Part shown: one piece after another, positions 16,059 through 24,202 of the stretch
How the letters are laid out: each line of letters begins with the position of its first letter
Numbering within the stretch: the stretch's first letter is position 1
Assembly (NCBI RefSeq): GCF_014305155.1
Contig: NZ_JACRUK010000015.1
Location: forward strand, 1 to 64,000
From: Flavobacterium muglaense
GTDB lineage: Bacteria > Bacteroidota > Bacteroidia > Flavobacteriales > Flavobacteriaceae
Direction of reading: 5' to 3'
DNA: 64,000 bases
Translations under genes and position numbers: made by a program
Notes under the pieces: generated by a model
What the model was told of the DNA's origin: nothing
The model's input: the letters and a program-made list of their open reading frames with translations, nothing else
Database searches by the model: none

Positions 16059-17372
16059 ATGGCATGTACAAGTTGTTCAACTTCGGATGGTGGTTCACCA
16101 AAGGGTTGTAAAAATAATGGGACTTGCGGCACCGATAGCTGCAATAAATTAACGGTATTTGACTGGCTTTCTAATATGAGCTTACCTAACGGACAAGCTC
16201 CTTTTGACTGTGTTGAAGTACGTTTCAAGAACGGTCGTAAAGAATTTTACCGCAATACCGAAAAATTAACTTTATCCATGGGAGACATTGTTGCTACAGT
16301 AGCCTCACCTGGACACGATATTGGAATCGTAACGCTAACTGGAGAGTTAGTAAAAATCCAAATGAAGAAAAAAGGAGCAAATTACAATGGTAATGAAATT
16401 CCAAAAATATACCGAAAAGCATCTCAAAAAGATATTGACATTTGGTCCGCAGCTCGTGAAAAAGAAGAGCCTATGAAGGTTCGTGCACGTGAACTTGCGA
16501 TTGCTCAAAAACTAGAAATGAAAATATCTGATATTGAATTTCAAGGAGATGGATCAAAAGCTACTTTCTACTACACTGCGAATGACAGGGTCGATTTCCG
16601 AATGTTAATTAAAGATTTTGCCAAAGAATTCAGTACTAGAGTAGAAATGAAACAAGTAGGTTTCCGTCAAGAAGCAGCTCGTTTAGGAGGGATTGGTTCT
16701 TGTGGTCGTGAATTATGTTGCTCTACTTGGCTAACCGATTTTAGAAGTGTCAACACCTCTGCAGCCCGTTACCAACAATTGTCTTTAAACCCTCAAAAAC
16801 TTGCAGGACAATGTGGTAAATTAAAATGTTGTTTGAACTACGAGCTCGATACGTACATGGATGCCTTGAAAGGTTTCCCAGACTTCGAAACAAAACTAGT
16901 TACTGAAAAAGGAGATGCTATTTGTCAAAAACAAGATATTTTCAAAGGATTAATGTGGTTTGCTTACACGAATAACTTCGCCAACTGGCATGTTTTAAAA
17001 ATCGAGAAAGTACAAGAAATCATTGCCGAGAACAAACTTAAAAACAAGGTGTCGGCACTTGAAGATTACGCTATTGAAATTGTTCAAGAAACCGAAAAAG
17101 ATTTCAACAATGCTATGGGACAAGAGAGTTTAACTCGTTTTGACCAACCTAAAAAGAGCAAAAGAAACAATAAAAAGCCAAGAAAAGCAGGCGAAAACGC
17201 AATTGCCGCTGCGCCTAAAAAGGCAGCTGACAATAAAATTGTTCCTAACAACAAAAAACCGGCTCATAAAAAACCAGCCAATCAAAACGATAAAAAACCA
17301 GCAGCAGGACCGGCTGCTCCCGCTCCAGCTAGAAAACCAATAATTATTACCAAAAATGAGTCTAAGAAATAG
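16059..17372 (+). CDS. ricT: PSP1-domain protein, RicT/YaaT family
   Basis: The start at MACTSCST is chosen because the candidate promoter (15969-16001) lies inside the longer reading that begins at 15915. The product is 437 residues. The PSP1 domain covers about residues 60-290, with Cys clusters GSCGRELCCSTW and AGQCGKLKCCLNYE. B. subtilis RicT works with RicA/RicF in an Fe-S complex affecting RNA processing; RicA/RicF are not nearby. The Lys/Pro/Ala-rich tail (about 365-437) is disordered. The gene overlaps gldH by 17 nt, and this order followed by pbp1A is common in flavobacteria (recalled). Confidence 0.85.
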   Translation: MACTSCSTSDGGSPKGCKNNGTCGTDSCNKLTVFDWLSNMSLPNGQAPFDCVEVRFKNGRKEFYRNTEKLTLSMGDIVATVASPGHDIGIVTLTGELVKIQMKKKGANYNGNEIPKIYRKASQKDIDIWSAAREKEEPMKVRARELAIAQKLEMKISDIEFQGDGSKATFYYTANDRVDFRMLIKDFAKEFSTRVEMKQVGFRQEAARLGGIGSCGRELCCSTWLTDFRSVNTSAARYQQLSLNPQKLAGQCGKLKCCLNYELDTYMDALKGFPDFETKLVTEKGDAICQKQDIFKGLMWFAYTNNFANWHVLKIEKVQEIIAENKLKNKVSALEDYAIEIVQETEKDFNNAMGQESLTRFDQPKKSKRNNKKPRKAGENAIAAAPKKAADNKIVPNNKKPAHKKPANQNDKKPAAGPAAPAPARKPIIITKNESKK

Positions 17373-17835
17373 CTTTTTATTGCTTTTAATTACGGCAACC
17401 TTTTTTTCATGTGACAAAAAAAGAGTTTTTGACGAATACAAATCTGTTGGAAGTGCCTGGCACAAAGACAGTACCGTAACTTTTAACCTATCTGATTTAG
17501 ATTCGACAAAAAGATACAATCTGTTTCTAAACATTAGAGACAACAACAATTACAAATTCAACAATCTCTTTTTGATAGTTGCCTTAGAAACCCCAAGCGG
17601 ATTCACCAAAGTGGACACTCTAGAATACCAAATGGCTGAACCAGATGGTACTTTACTAGGCAATGGATTCTCGGACATCAAGGAAAGTAAATTGTTTTAC
17701 AAAGAGAATGTACGTTTTAGAGGCAACTACAAAGTACACATCAGTCAAGTGGTTAGAGAAAGTGGTAAGGTACCTGGCGTGGAAGCCTTAGAAGGAATTA
17801 CAGAAGTAGGTTTACGAATAGAAAAAAAAGAATAA
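17356..17835 (+). CDS. gldH: gliding motility lipoprotein GldH
   Basis: 159 residues, with a signal peptide and lipobox FFSC (C19), then DKKRVFDEYKSVGSAWHKD, characteristic of GldH. GldH is needed for Flavobacterium gliding and T9SS-dependent surface adhesin movement, though its exact role is unclear. It overlaps the end of ricT by 17 nt and precedes pbp1A by 9 nt, so the three genes form an operon. Confidence 0.88.
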   Translation: MSLRNSFLLLLITATFFSCDKKRVFDEYKSVGSAWHKDSTVTFNLSDLDSTKRYNLFLNIRDNNNYKFNNLFLIVALETPSGFTKVDTLEYQMAEPDGTLLGNGFSDIKESKLFYKENVRFRGNYKVHISQVVRESGKVPGVEALEGITEVGLRIEKKE

Positions 17836-17844
17836 TAAAGATAT

Positions 17845-20151
17845 ATGGCTGCTAATAAAAACAATAATAAAGGTACAACTGTCGAAAAAGACTTTAAGTA
17901 CTACACTAAAACATTTTGGAGATTTTTCTTTTACGGACTGGGAGCTGTCGTTCTTTTTTTCCTATTTGCTTCATGGGGACTTTTTGGCTCAATGCCCTCA
18001 TTTGAAGATTTAGAAAATCCAGATTCAAACTTAGCTACTGAAATCATTTCAGCAGATGGAGTGGTTTTAGGAAAGTATTTTCAAAAAAACCGTTCACAAT
18101 TAAAATATTCCGACTTACCAAAAAACCTTGTCGATGCACTAGTAGCAACCGAAGACGAGCGTTTCTACGAGCACTCAGGAATTGACGGTAGAGGAACACT
18201 AAGAGCCATTGCAAGTCTAGGAACTAGCGGTGGAGCAAGTACGTTGACACAACAACTAGCCAAACAATTATTTCATGGTGAAGGTTCTAAATTTTTACCT
18301 TTTAGAATTGTACAAAAAGCCAAAGAATGGATCATCGCCATTCGTCTGGAAAGACAATATACTAAAAATGAGATTCTTGCCATGTACTGCAACGTATACG
18401 ATTTTGGTAACTATTCAGTGGGAGTTAGCTCTGCAGCGCAAACTTATTTCTCCAAGGAACCCAAAAATCTTACTACAGATGAGTCGGCTATTTTAGTAGG
18501 AATGTTCAAAAATTCTGGACTATACAACCCTGTAAGAAACCCACAAGGAGTAAAAAATCGTAGAAATGTGGTGCTTGCGCAAATGCAAAAAAGCCACATG
18601 ATTACCGAAGCTCAAAAACTAAAATTCCAAGCACTACCGATCACCCTACATTTCAAATTAGAAAGCCATAGAGAAGGAACAGCTACTTATTTTAGAGAGT
18701 ACCTTCGCGATTACATGAAAAAATGGGCCGAGGAGAACAAAAAACCAGATGGTACTGATTATGACATCTACAAAGATGGATTGAAAATTTATACCACCAT
18801 TGACTCTAGAATGCAATTACATGCCGAAGAAGCAGTAGCTGCGCACATGGCTAACCTGCAAGAAGAATTTTTTATACAGGCTAAAACCAATAAAAACGCG
18901 CCATTTGTTAATATTTCAGATGGAGAAACCCAACGCATTTTAACACAAGCCATGAAGGCTTCAAACCGTTGGACCGTTTTAAAATCATTAGAAAAAAGCG
19001 ACGACGAAATCATAAAATCATTTAGCGTAAAAGCCAAGATGACTGTATTTACTTGGAAAGGAGAGAAAGATACTATCATGACTCCCCTAGACTCTATACG
19101 CTACTACAAACACTTTTTACAATCCGGTGTGATGGCAATGGAGCCACAAACGGGTAACATAAAAGCCTGGGTTGGAGGTATTAATTACAAATATTTCCAG
19201 TACGATCACGTAGGACAAGGAGCGCGTCAAGTAGGTTCAACCTTCAAACCATTCGTTTATGCAACCGCAATTGAGCAATTGAACATGTCTCCTTGTGACT
19301 CGATTATCGATGCACCATTTACCATCCCTGTTGGACGTCACCACGTAACAGCCGACTGGACGCCAAAAAACTCGGACAATAAATACCGCGGAATGATCAC
19401 ATTGAAGAAAGCACTGGCTAACTCTGTCAATACCATTTCGGCCAAATTAATGGACAAAGTAGGACCAGAAGCCGTAGTGAAGTTAACACACAAACTTGGT
19501 ATCAAGTCCGAAATTCCTTTGCAACCTTCAATCGCCCTTGGAGCCGTAGATATCACTGTCGAAGACATGGTAGCAGCCTACAGCACCTTTGCAAATCAAG
19601 GAGTCTATACAAAACCACAATTTTTAAGTAGAATCGAGGATAAAAGTGGCGTAATCATTTACGAACCCATTCCAGAATCGCACGATGTATTGAACAAAGA
19701 CATCGCATTTGCCATCATTAAATTGCTTGAAGGAGTAACCGAAGGTGGATCTGGAAATAGATTAAGAACACAAGGTGGTGGTTACGGTTACAATAGAATC
19801 ACGGGGTACCCCTACATGTTTACCAACCCCATTGCGGGTAAAACGGGAACTACTCAAAACCAATCTGATGGATGGTTCATGGGTATGGTCCCTAACCTAG
19901 TAACAGGAGTTTGGGTAGGTTGCGAGGACCGTTCAGCACGTTTCAAGAGCATCACTTTCGGTCAAGGAGCAACAGCAGCCTTACCAGTTTGGGCTTATTT
20001 CATGAAACTTTGTTATGCCGATCCAGAACTTAAAGTATCTAAATCTGAATTTGAACGACCAGCCAATCTGTCTATAAAAGTAGATTGCTACACCGCTCCA
20101 AAAGTAAAAGATACTACAGCCGTTCAAAACACAGATGAATTTGAATTCTAA
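17845..20151 (+). CDS. penicillin-binding protein 1A (bifunctional peptidoglycan synthase)
   Basis: 768 residues. One N-terminal TM helix (about 30-50) anchors it in the inner membrane. Glycosyltransferase family 51 motifs follow: E103-DERFYEH, then GGASTLTQQLAKQLF. The transpeptidase domain has S465-TFK, S527-VN and K666-TGT. It polymerises and cross-links peptidoglycan. A ricT-gldH-pbp1A operon links wall synthesis to gliding genes. Length and motifs are complete. Confidence 0.95.
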   Translation: MAANKNNNKGTTVEKDFKYYTKTFWRFFFYGLGAVVLFFLFASWGLFGSMPSFEDLENPDSNLATEIISADGVVLGKYFQKNRSQLKYSDLPKNLVDALVATEDERFYEHSGIDGRGTLRAIASLGTSGGASTLTQQLAKQLFHGEGSKFLPFRIVQKAKEWIIAIRLERQYTKNEILAMYCNVYDFGNYSVGVSSAAQTYFSKEPKNLTTDESAILVGMFKNSGLYNPVRNPQGVKNRRNVVLAQMQKSHMITEAQKLKFQALPITLHFKLESHREGTATYFREYLRDYMKKWAEENKKPDGTDYDIYKDGLKIYTTIDSRMQLHAEEAVAAHMANLQEEFFIQAKTNKNAPFVNISDGETQRILTQAMKASNRWTVLKSLEKSDDEIIKSFSVKAKMTVFTWKGEKDTIMTPLDSIRYYKHFLQSGVMAMEPQTGNIKAWVGGINYKYFQYDHVGQGARQVGSTFKPFVYATAIEQLNMSPCDSIIDAPFTIPVGRHHVTADWTPKNSDNKYRGMITLKKALANSVNTISAKLMDKVGPEAVVKLTHKLGIKSEIPLQPSIALGAVDITVEDMVAAYSTFANQGVYTKPQFLSRIEDKSGVIIYEPIPESHDVLNKDIAFAIIKLLEGVTEGGSGNRLRTQGGGYGYNRITGYPYMFTNPIAGKTGTTQNQSDGWFMGMVPNLVTGVWVGCEDRSARFKSITFGQGATAALPVWAYFMKLCYADPELKVSKSEFERPANLSIKVDCYTAPKVKDTTAVQNTDEFEF

Positions 20152-20160
20152 TATTTTTTA

Positions 20161-20240
20161 GAAGCCAATTCCAGCACTACGCTGTATCTTTGTGGCTGAA
20201 CACCAGCCACAAAGGATGCCGCTCCGGTCTGGGCTAGAGC
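20161..20240. repeat. intergenic hairpin element B
   Basis: Read on the minus strand it matches the family: AGCCCAGACCGGAGCGGCAT, then hairpin TTTGTGGCTG / CAGCCACAAA, then GATACAGCGTAGTG. It lies 9 nt after the pbp1A stop and 32 nt before the scoA ATG, so it is either the 3' end of one transcript or the leader of the next. Confidence 0.6.
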
Positions 20241-20272
20241 ACACTACACATTACATCATTAGACATACAATT

Positions 20273-20974
20273 ATGATTAATAAAAAAGTAAACACTGTAC
20301 AAGAAGCGCTTCAAGGAGTACAAGACGGAATGACCATTATGTTAGGCGGTTTCGGTTTGTGCGGTATTCCAGAAAACGCCATTGCCGAACTGGTGATCAA
20401 AGAAACCAAAGAACTAACCTGTATTTCAAACAATGCTGGAGTAGATGATTTTGGACTAGGATTGCTTTTGCAAAAGCGACAAATCAAAAAAATGATCTCT
20501 TCGTACGTAGGAGAAAATGCCGAATTTGAACGCCAAATGCTTTCAGGAGAACTTGACGTAGAGCTGACTCCCCAAGGAACATTAGCCGAAAAATGCCGCG
20601 CTGCTCAAGCAGGAATTCCTGCCTTTTTTACCCCAGCCGGATACGGAACAGAAGTAGCCGAAGGAAAAGAAGTACGCGAATTTAACGGTAAAATGCACAT
20701 CATGGAATTAGCCTACAAAGCTGATTTTGCCATTGTAAAAGCATGGAAAGGTGACGCAGCAGGAAATTTAATTTTTAAAGGAACCGCGCGCAACTTTAAC
20801 GCTTGCATGGCGGGAGCTGCAAAAATAACCGTGGCCGAAGTAGAAGAACTTTTGCCAGTAGGCTCACTTGATCCAAACGAAATTCACATTCCAGGAATCA
20901 TGGTGCAACGCATTTTTCAAGGTAAAACATTCGAAAAAAGAATCGAACAAAGAACGGTTAGACAAAAACAATAA
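20273..20974 (+). CDS. scoA: 3-oxoacid CoA-transferase subunit A
   Basis: The start at MINKKVNTV is chosen because the longer frame from 20192 only translates repeat element B. The product is 233 residues. The family signature [13 protein letters not shown] is at about residues 24-36, followed by [12 protein letters not shown] and [18 protein letters not shown]. With subunit B it transfers CoA from succinyl-CoA to acetoacetate in ketone-body or branched-chain breakdown. The scoB gene follows 85 nt later. Confidence 0.92.
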   Translation: MINKKVNTVQEALQGVQDGMTIMLGGFGLCGIPENAIAELVIKETKELTCISNNAGVDDFGLGLLLQKRQIKKMISSYVGENAEFERQMLSGELDVELTPQGTLAEKCRAAQAGIPAFFTPAGYGTEVAEGKEVREFNGKMHIMELAYKADFAIVKAWKGDAAGNLIFKGTARNFNACMAGAAKITVAEVEELLPVGSLDPNEIHIPGIMVQRIFQGKTFEKRIEQRTVRQKQ

Positions 20975-21059
20975 TTCCCGTAATCCCCAAATTCATAAGG
21001 CGATTACCCAAAATAAACGTAATTATCCTTAATCCCTTAATGGTATAAATATAAAGTAT

Positions 21060-21716
21060 ATGTTAGGAAAAGAAGAAATAGCAAAACGTATTGCCAAAGA
21101 AGTAAAAGATGGCTATTATGTAAACTTAGGAATCGGAATTCCAACATTGGTGGCTAATTATGTGCGTACAGATATCGCTGTTGAATTTCAAAGCGAAAAC
21201 GGCGTTCTAGGCATGGGCCCATTCCCTTTTGAAGGAGAAGAAGACGCTGACATCATTAACGCCGGAAAACAAACCATAACCACCTTAGCAGGCGCATCCT
21301 TCTTTGACTCGGCTTTGAGTTTTGGAATGATCCGTTCGCAAAAAGTAGATTTGACCATTCTAGGCGCTATGGAAGTAGCCGAAAACGGAGATATAGCCAA
21401 CTGGAAAATACCCGGAAAAATGGTAAAAGGTATGGGAGGCGCAATGGATTTAGTAGCATCAGCCGAGAATATCATTGTAGCTATGATGCACGTAAACAAA
21501 AAAGGAGAGTCAAAAATCCTAAAAAAATGCAGCTTACCTTTAACCGGTGTAGGTTGTGTAAAAAAAGTAGTCACTGAGCTGGCCGTACTTGAAGTAACCC
21601 CAAAAGGATTCAAATTACTAGAACGCGCACCTGGTGTAACTGTAGAGCACATCATAGCATCAACCGAAGCGACCTTAATTATTGAAGGTAATATACCTGA
21701 GATGGTGATAGATTAA
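21060..21716 (+). CDS. scoB: 3-oxoacid CoA-transferase subunit B
   Basis: 218 residues. The catalytic Glu is E46 in the SENGVLGMGP motif, which forms the CoA thioester intermediate. YYVNLGIGIPTLVANYV and GAMEVAENGDIANWKIPG are also typical. It pairs with the upstream subunit A and ends before a terminator. Confidence 0.92.
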   Translation: MLGKEEIAKRIAKEVKDGYYVNLGIGIPTLVANYVRTDIAVEFQSENGVLGMGPFPFEGEEDADIINAGKQTITTLAGASFFDSALSFGMIRSQKVDLTILGAMEVAENGDIANWKIPGKMVKGMGGAMDLVASAENIIVAMMHVNKKGESKILKKCSLPLTGVGCVKKVVTELAVLEVTPKGFKLLERAPGVTVEHIIASTEATLIIEGNIPEMVID

Positions 21717-21740
21717 AATCCACCGAAAAATAACTTTACA

Positions 21741-21775
21741 AAAACAGCAGCTACCTATTTAGTTGCTGTTTTTAT
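21741..21775 (+). terminator. terminator of scoAB
   Basis: The stem AACAGCAGCT / AGTTGCTGTT (one G-U pair) is followed by TTTATTT, 25 nt after the stop. Confidence 0.75.
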
Positions 21776-22491
21776 TTATAATACTGGCAAAGAACAAGAT
21801 GACGCACACAGTTTGTTTTTGCCCCTGGTACTCGAAGCAATCGAATACCTACTTACTTTTGAAAACAAATTATTGCGTTTGTAACCCAGCTCAAATAAAA
21901 TTTCACCGCGCCATCTGCGAGAATATTTTACGTTTGTATTTAAGACCGACTTCATTTTAACTATGAGGTTCAAGCCATTTCAATCCACAAAGTTTGTCAT
22001 TCCGTAGGAATCTCATGTGAGGTGATGGTTTGTGTGAGACGCTTTCAGCGAGACAAACTTGGGGTGGCCCGTTATTTCCTCAACTGCAGCCCTCTGGGCT
22101 CCTAAACAACGAGTACCTACTTACTTCTGAAAACGAAACAAAGCGCTTGAAACGCGGTTCGATTAAAAATCACCACGAAGGCTCAATAGTTACAAAACAC
22201 TACCTATAACTTTATAGGTATCCATCATTGTTTTTCTTTCCAATATATCAATTATAAAAAACAGTGCTGTAAAAAGCCGCTTCTATCTTATTTATGCGTG
22301 TTGCAAACGCTATGATTAGTGCTTTAATTGCAACCGGTACGCCATACAATCTAGCAACATAAATCTTAGTTAAACGAGCGCTGGCGGTATTCACCATCTT
22401 TACCTACCATACCACCTACAGCGACTGCGTGAAGCAAATGACACAGAGCTGTTTTACTGCATGCGATTGTGCAACGCTCTAGCCGTATGAT
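21776..22491. other. long intergenic region with possible gene remnants
   Basis: No intact gene is visible. Two similar stretches, ACCTACTTACTTTTGAAAAC near 21848 and ACCTACTTACTTCTGAAAAC near 22113, look like copies. On the minus strand about 22400-22248, a frame reads SARLTKIYVARLYGVPV...INKIEAAFYSTVFYN before a TGA. An adjacent frame reads HAVAVGGMVGKDGEYRQ, as if one gene was frameshifted. The source family was not recognised. It also holds the inverted mini-hairpins at 21989-22061. Confidence 0.45.
21989..22061. repeat. inverted pair of mini-hairpin repeats
   Basis: The left copy is AAGTTTGTC + ATTCCGTAGGAAT + CTCA. The right copy, read in reverse complement, is AAGTTTGTC + TCGCTGAAAGCG + TCTCACA. 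Both have the same outer sequence and a different short hairpin inside, as in REP-like elements. Confidence 0.5.
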
Positions 22492-22908
22492 TTAGGTTAA
22501 CGTACTGAGCAAGAAATCCAAACCTTGTTGAGCAACGATAGTGTCCTCTTCTCCGCTTGCACCTGAAAAAACAACTAAAACATAATTTTCTTGTACTTTT
22601 GAAATGACGCCGCCCTTGAAATTAAATTCACCTAGCAGTGGAACGCGTGCTGTAGTACCGCTATTTTGAAAGGTATCAATCATCTCGCCTGCTTTTGAAT
22701 ATGCGACGGACAGAAAATTAACGGTTTCGTTTTTTAAAGCGCCCATAACAACCATCTTGGACGTCCAATTTGCTGTCTTGCTGTTATAATAAGCCACTAA
22801 TCCTACACCTTGAATGTGCATTTGCTCGGCTCTTATTTTCATAGTCTGCAAGCATTGATCTGCCTGAGATGCGAATATGAATTCGGGATTCTGTGGGTTA
22901 TTGTTCAT
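22492..22908 (-). CDS. GlcG/HbpS-like protein
   Basis: The start at MNNNPQNPEF gives 138 residues; the longer frame to 22998 begins with unrelated sequence. The pattern QGVGLVAYYN...SKMVVMGALKNETVNFLSVAYSKAGEMI...VPLLGEFNFKGGVISKVQENYVLVVFSGASGEEDTIVAQQGLDFL follows the GlcG/HbpS (DUF336) fold, which in some members binds heme or cofactors. No signal peptide is seen, so it should be cytoplasmic. It is monocistronic, next to repeat C. The specific ligand is unknown. Confidence 0.6.
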   Translation of the reverse strand: MNNNPQNPEFIFASQADQCLQTMKIRAEQMHIQGVGLVAYYNSKTANWTSKMVVMGALKNETVNFLSVAYSKAGEMIDTFQNSGTTARVPLLGEFNFKGGVISKVQENYVLVVFSGASGEEDTIVAQQGLDFLLSTLT

Positions 22909-23005
22909 AGTTGTGGGTGTTTGTACTACACAAATGTAGCTTAAATTTTGCAAAAAACTATTTGAAAGCTGCTGTCTCTTATGTCCTTGAAATATCACTA
23001 TTTTC

Positions 23006-23160
23006 CTAGTCCTGATAGTAGTGGAAAGCCATGGCGTATTGAAAACTAGTTTTTATTGCACTGGCAGAGCGACCAAAGGAAGCTCCTGACGGGGCGCAGA
23101 AAAACGGTTTGAAATAGCGATGCTTGAAACGAATAGCGGGAACAAACTCCATAAAAAAAA
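23006..23160. repeat. 155-bp direct repeat C, left flank of the T9SS block
   Basis: It begins CTAGTCCTGATAGTAGTGG and ends GAATAGCGGGAACAAACTCC plus an A run. It matches repeat D at 37750-37904 with three substitutions and one A-run indel, in the same orientation. The ends (GATAGTAGTGGAAA and GAATAGCGGGAA) relate it to the shorter intergenic elements A, B, E and F. Confidence 0.9.
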
Positions 23161-23222
23161 CCGCGAATTCACAAAATAGGATCTCAAAGAAAAATGAAAT
23201 CATTTGCGAATTTGCGGTTTTA
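23151..23222 (-). terminator. terminator after porP/sprF
   Basis: The arms AAACCGCGAATTC and GAATTTGCGGTTT pair across about 38 nt. On the minus strand the hairpin ends in a long T run that is also the edge of repeat C. Confidence 0.65.
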
Positions 23223-23266
23223 TAAACTGCTTGCCGAACTTCCTCAGCCAGTTACTTCATTATGGA

Positions 23267-24142
23267 TTATAAATTGAAGAACAGGCCAAATTGATGGCTG
23301 TTTCCAAAAATGGCACTGACTTTGTCTTGCTGAACGTAGCCGAAATTGTAGCCAATTCCGAGTCCTTTTATATTCAATCCAAAGCCCATATTGATCTGGC
23401 CATTATCTACATAACCCACTTGTAGCCAACCTCTTTTTTGGTAATTTAAATTCAAACTATTGGTTAATTCGTATCGATTACTTTGTGTTTGTGCAAACAA
23501 GATAGACGGCACAAGATCCAGCTCTTTACCTACTTTAAACTTGTACTCTGTGTAGGCTGTGACTTCATTGTTATACGGTTTTTCCTTTCCTAAAGAAGGA
23601 AGCGCCACTGAGAATTGAAAGTTTTTAAACTTGTATACAAAACCAAGTTCCAAGCCCAGTTTATTTTCATAGAAATTCTCTCTCGACAAATAGGGGTCAT
23701 TTAAATCGACAAAACTATTTGGCGTAAAGCCGTTTTTAAAATCAATATTTTGTTGATTAAAACTCAGTCCAAAACCTACGGATAAGGTTTGGTTTTCGGA
23801 CAAATCCACTCGATAAGCGAAGGCTTGCTTAATTTGCATTTGTGAAAAACTACCTGCAGCTATTTTAGTAAATACTGTTGCTGTTGCTAACTTACTGCCC
23901 AATGGCAAATCAAGGGTTACTTGCTGCCATTTGAGTGTATTAGCATCTTCGACTTTGTTTGGAGTTGATCCTACCACGAGTGACATGCGCGTTTTATCGA
24001 GCTCACCAGCATAGGCAACATTGACACCCAACTTGTTTTGTTGAATCAAGCGATTGTTTAATTGGTACTGCGCCTTACCCGAAGAGATAATGAACAGGAC
24101 AAGAACTAAACTGAACACTATTTTTTTTGCTATATATTTCAT
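23267..24142 (-). CDS. PorP/SprF-family T9SS outer-membrane protein
   Basis: 291 residues with a signal peptide (LVLFIISSGKAQ) and a predicted outer-membrane beta-barrel (YQLNNRLIQQNKLGVNVAYAG, FGLSFNQQNIDF, ending SHQFGLFFNL). PorP/SprF proteins pair with specific adhesins; in F. johnsoniae, SprF is needed for SprB to reach the surface. Its position as last gene after the cadherin adhesin suggests it serves the adhesins of this operon. Confidence 0.88.
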   Translation of the reverse strand: MKYIAKKIVFSLVLVLFIISSGKAQYQLNNRLIQQNKLGVNVAYAGELDKTRMSLVVGSTPNKVEDANTLKWQQVTLDLPLGSKLATATVFTKIAAGSFSQMQIKQAFAYRVDLSENQTLSVGFGLSFNQQNIDFKNGFTPNSFVDLNDPYLSRENFYENKLGLELGFVYKFKNFQFSVALPSLGKEKPYNNEVTAYTEYKFKVGKELDLVPSILFAQTQSNRYELTNSLNLNYQKRGWLQVGYVDNGQINMGFGLNIKGLGIGYNFGYVQQDKVSAIFGNSHQFGLFFNL

Positions 24143-24202
24143 TTATTTTTTAATTATTGATCATTTACAACGTTTAACTTATGGTCGTTAGGGGTTGTTA
24201 CA

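Noticed and set aside
20192..20272. N-terminal extension of scoA
   Set aside because: It only translates intergenic element B; the conserved protein begins at 20273.
21763..21973. Two overlapping ~65-residue frames on opposite strands
   Set aside because: Neither has a leader or a recognisable pattern, and one overlaps the scoB terminator.
23006..23203. 65-residue frame in repeat C
   Set aside because: It is a translation of the repeat; the matching copy D keeps only part of the frame.
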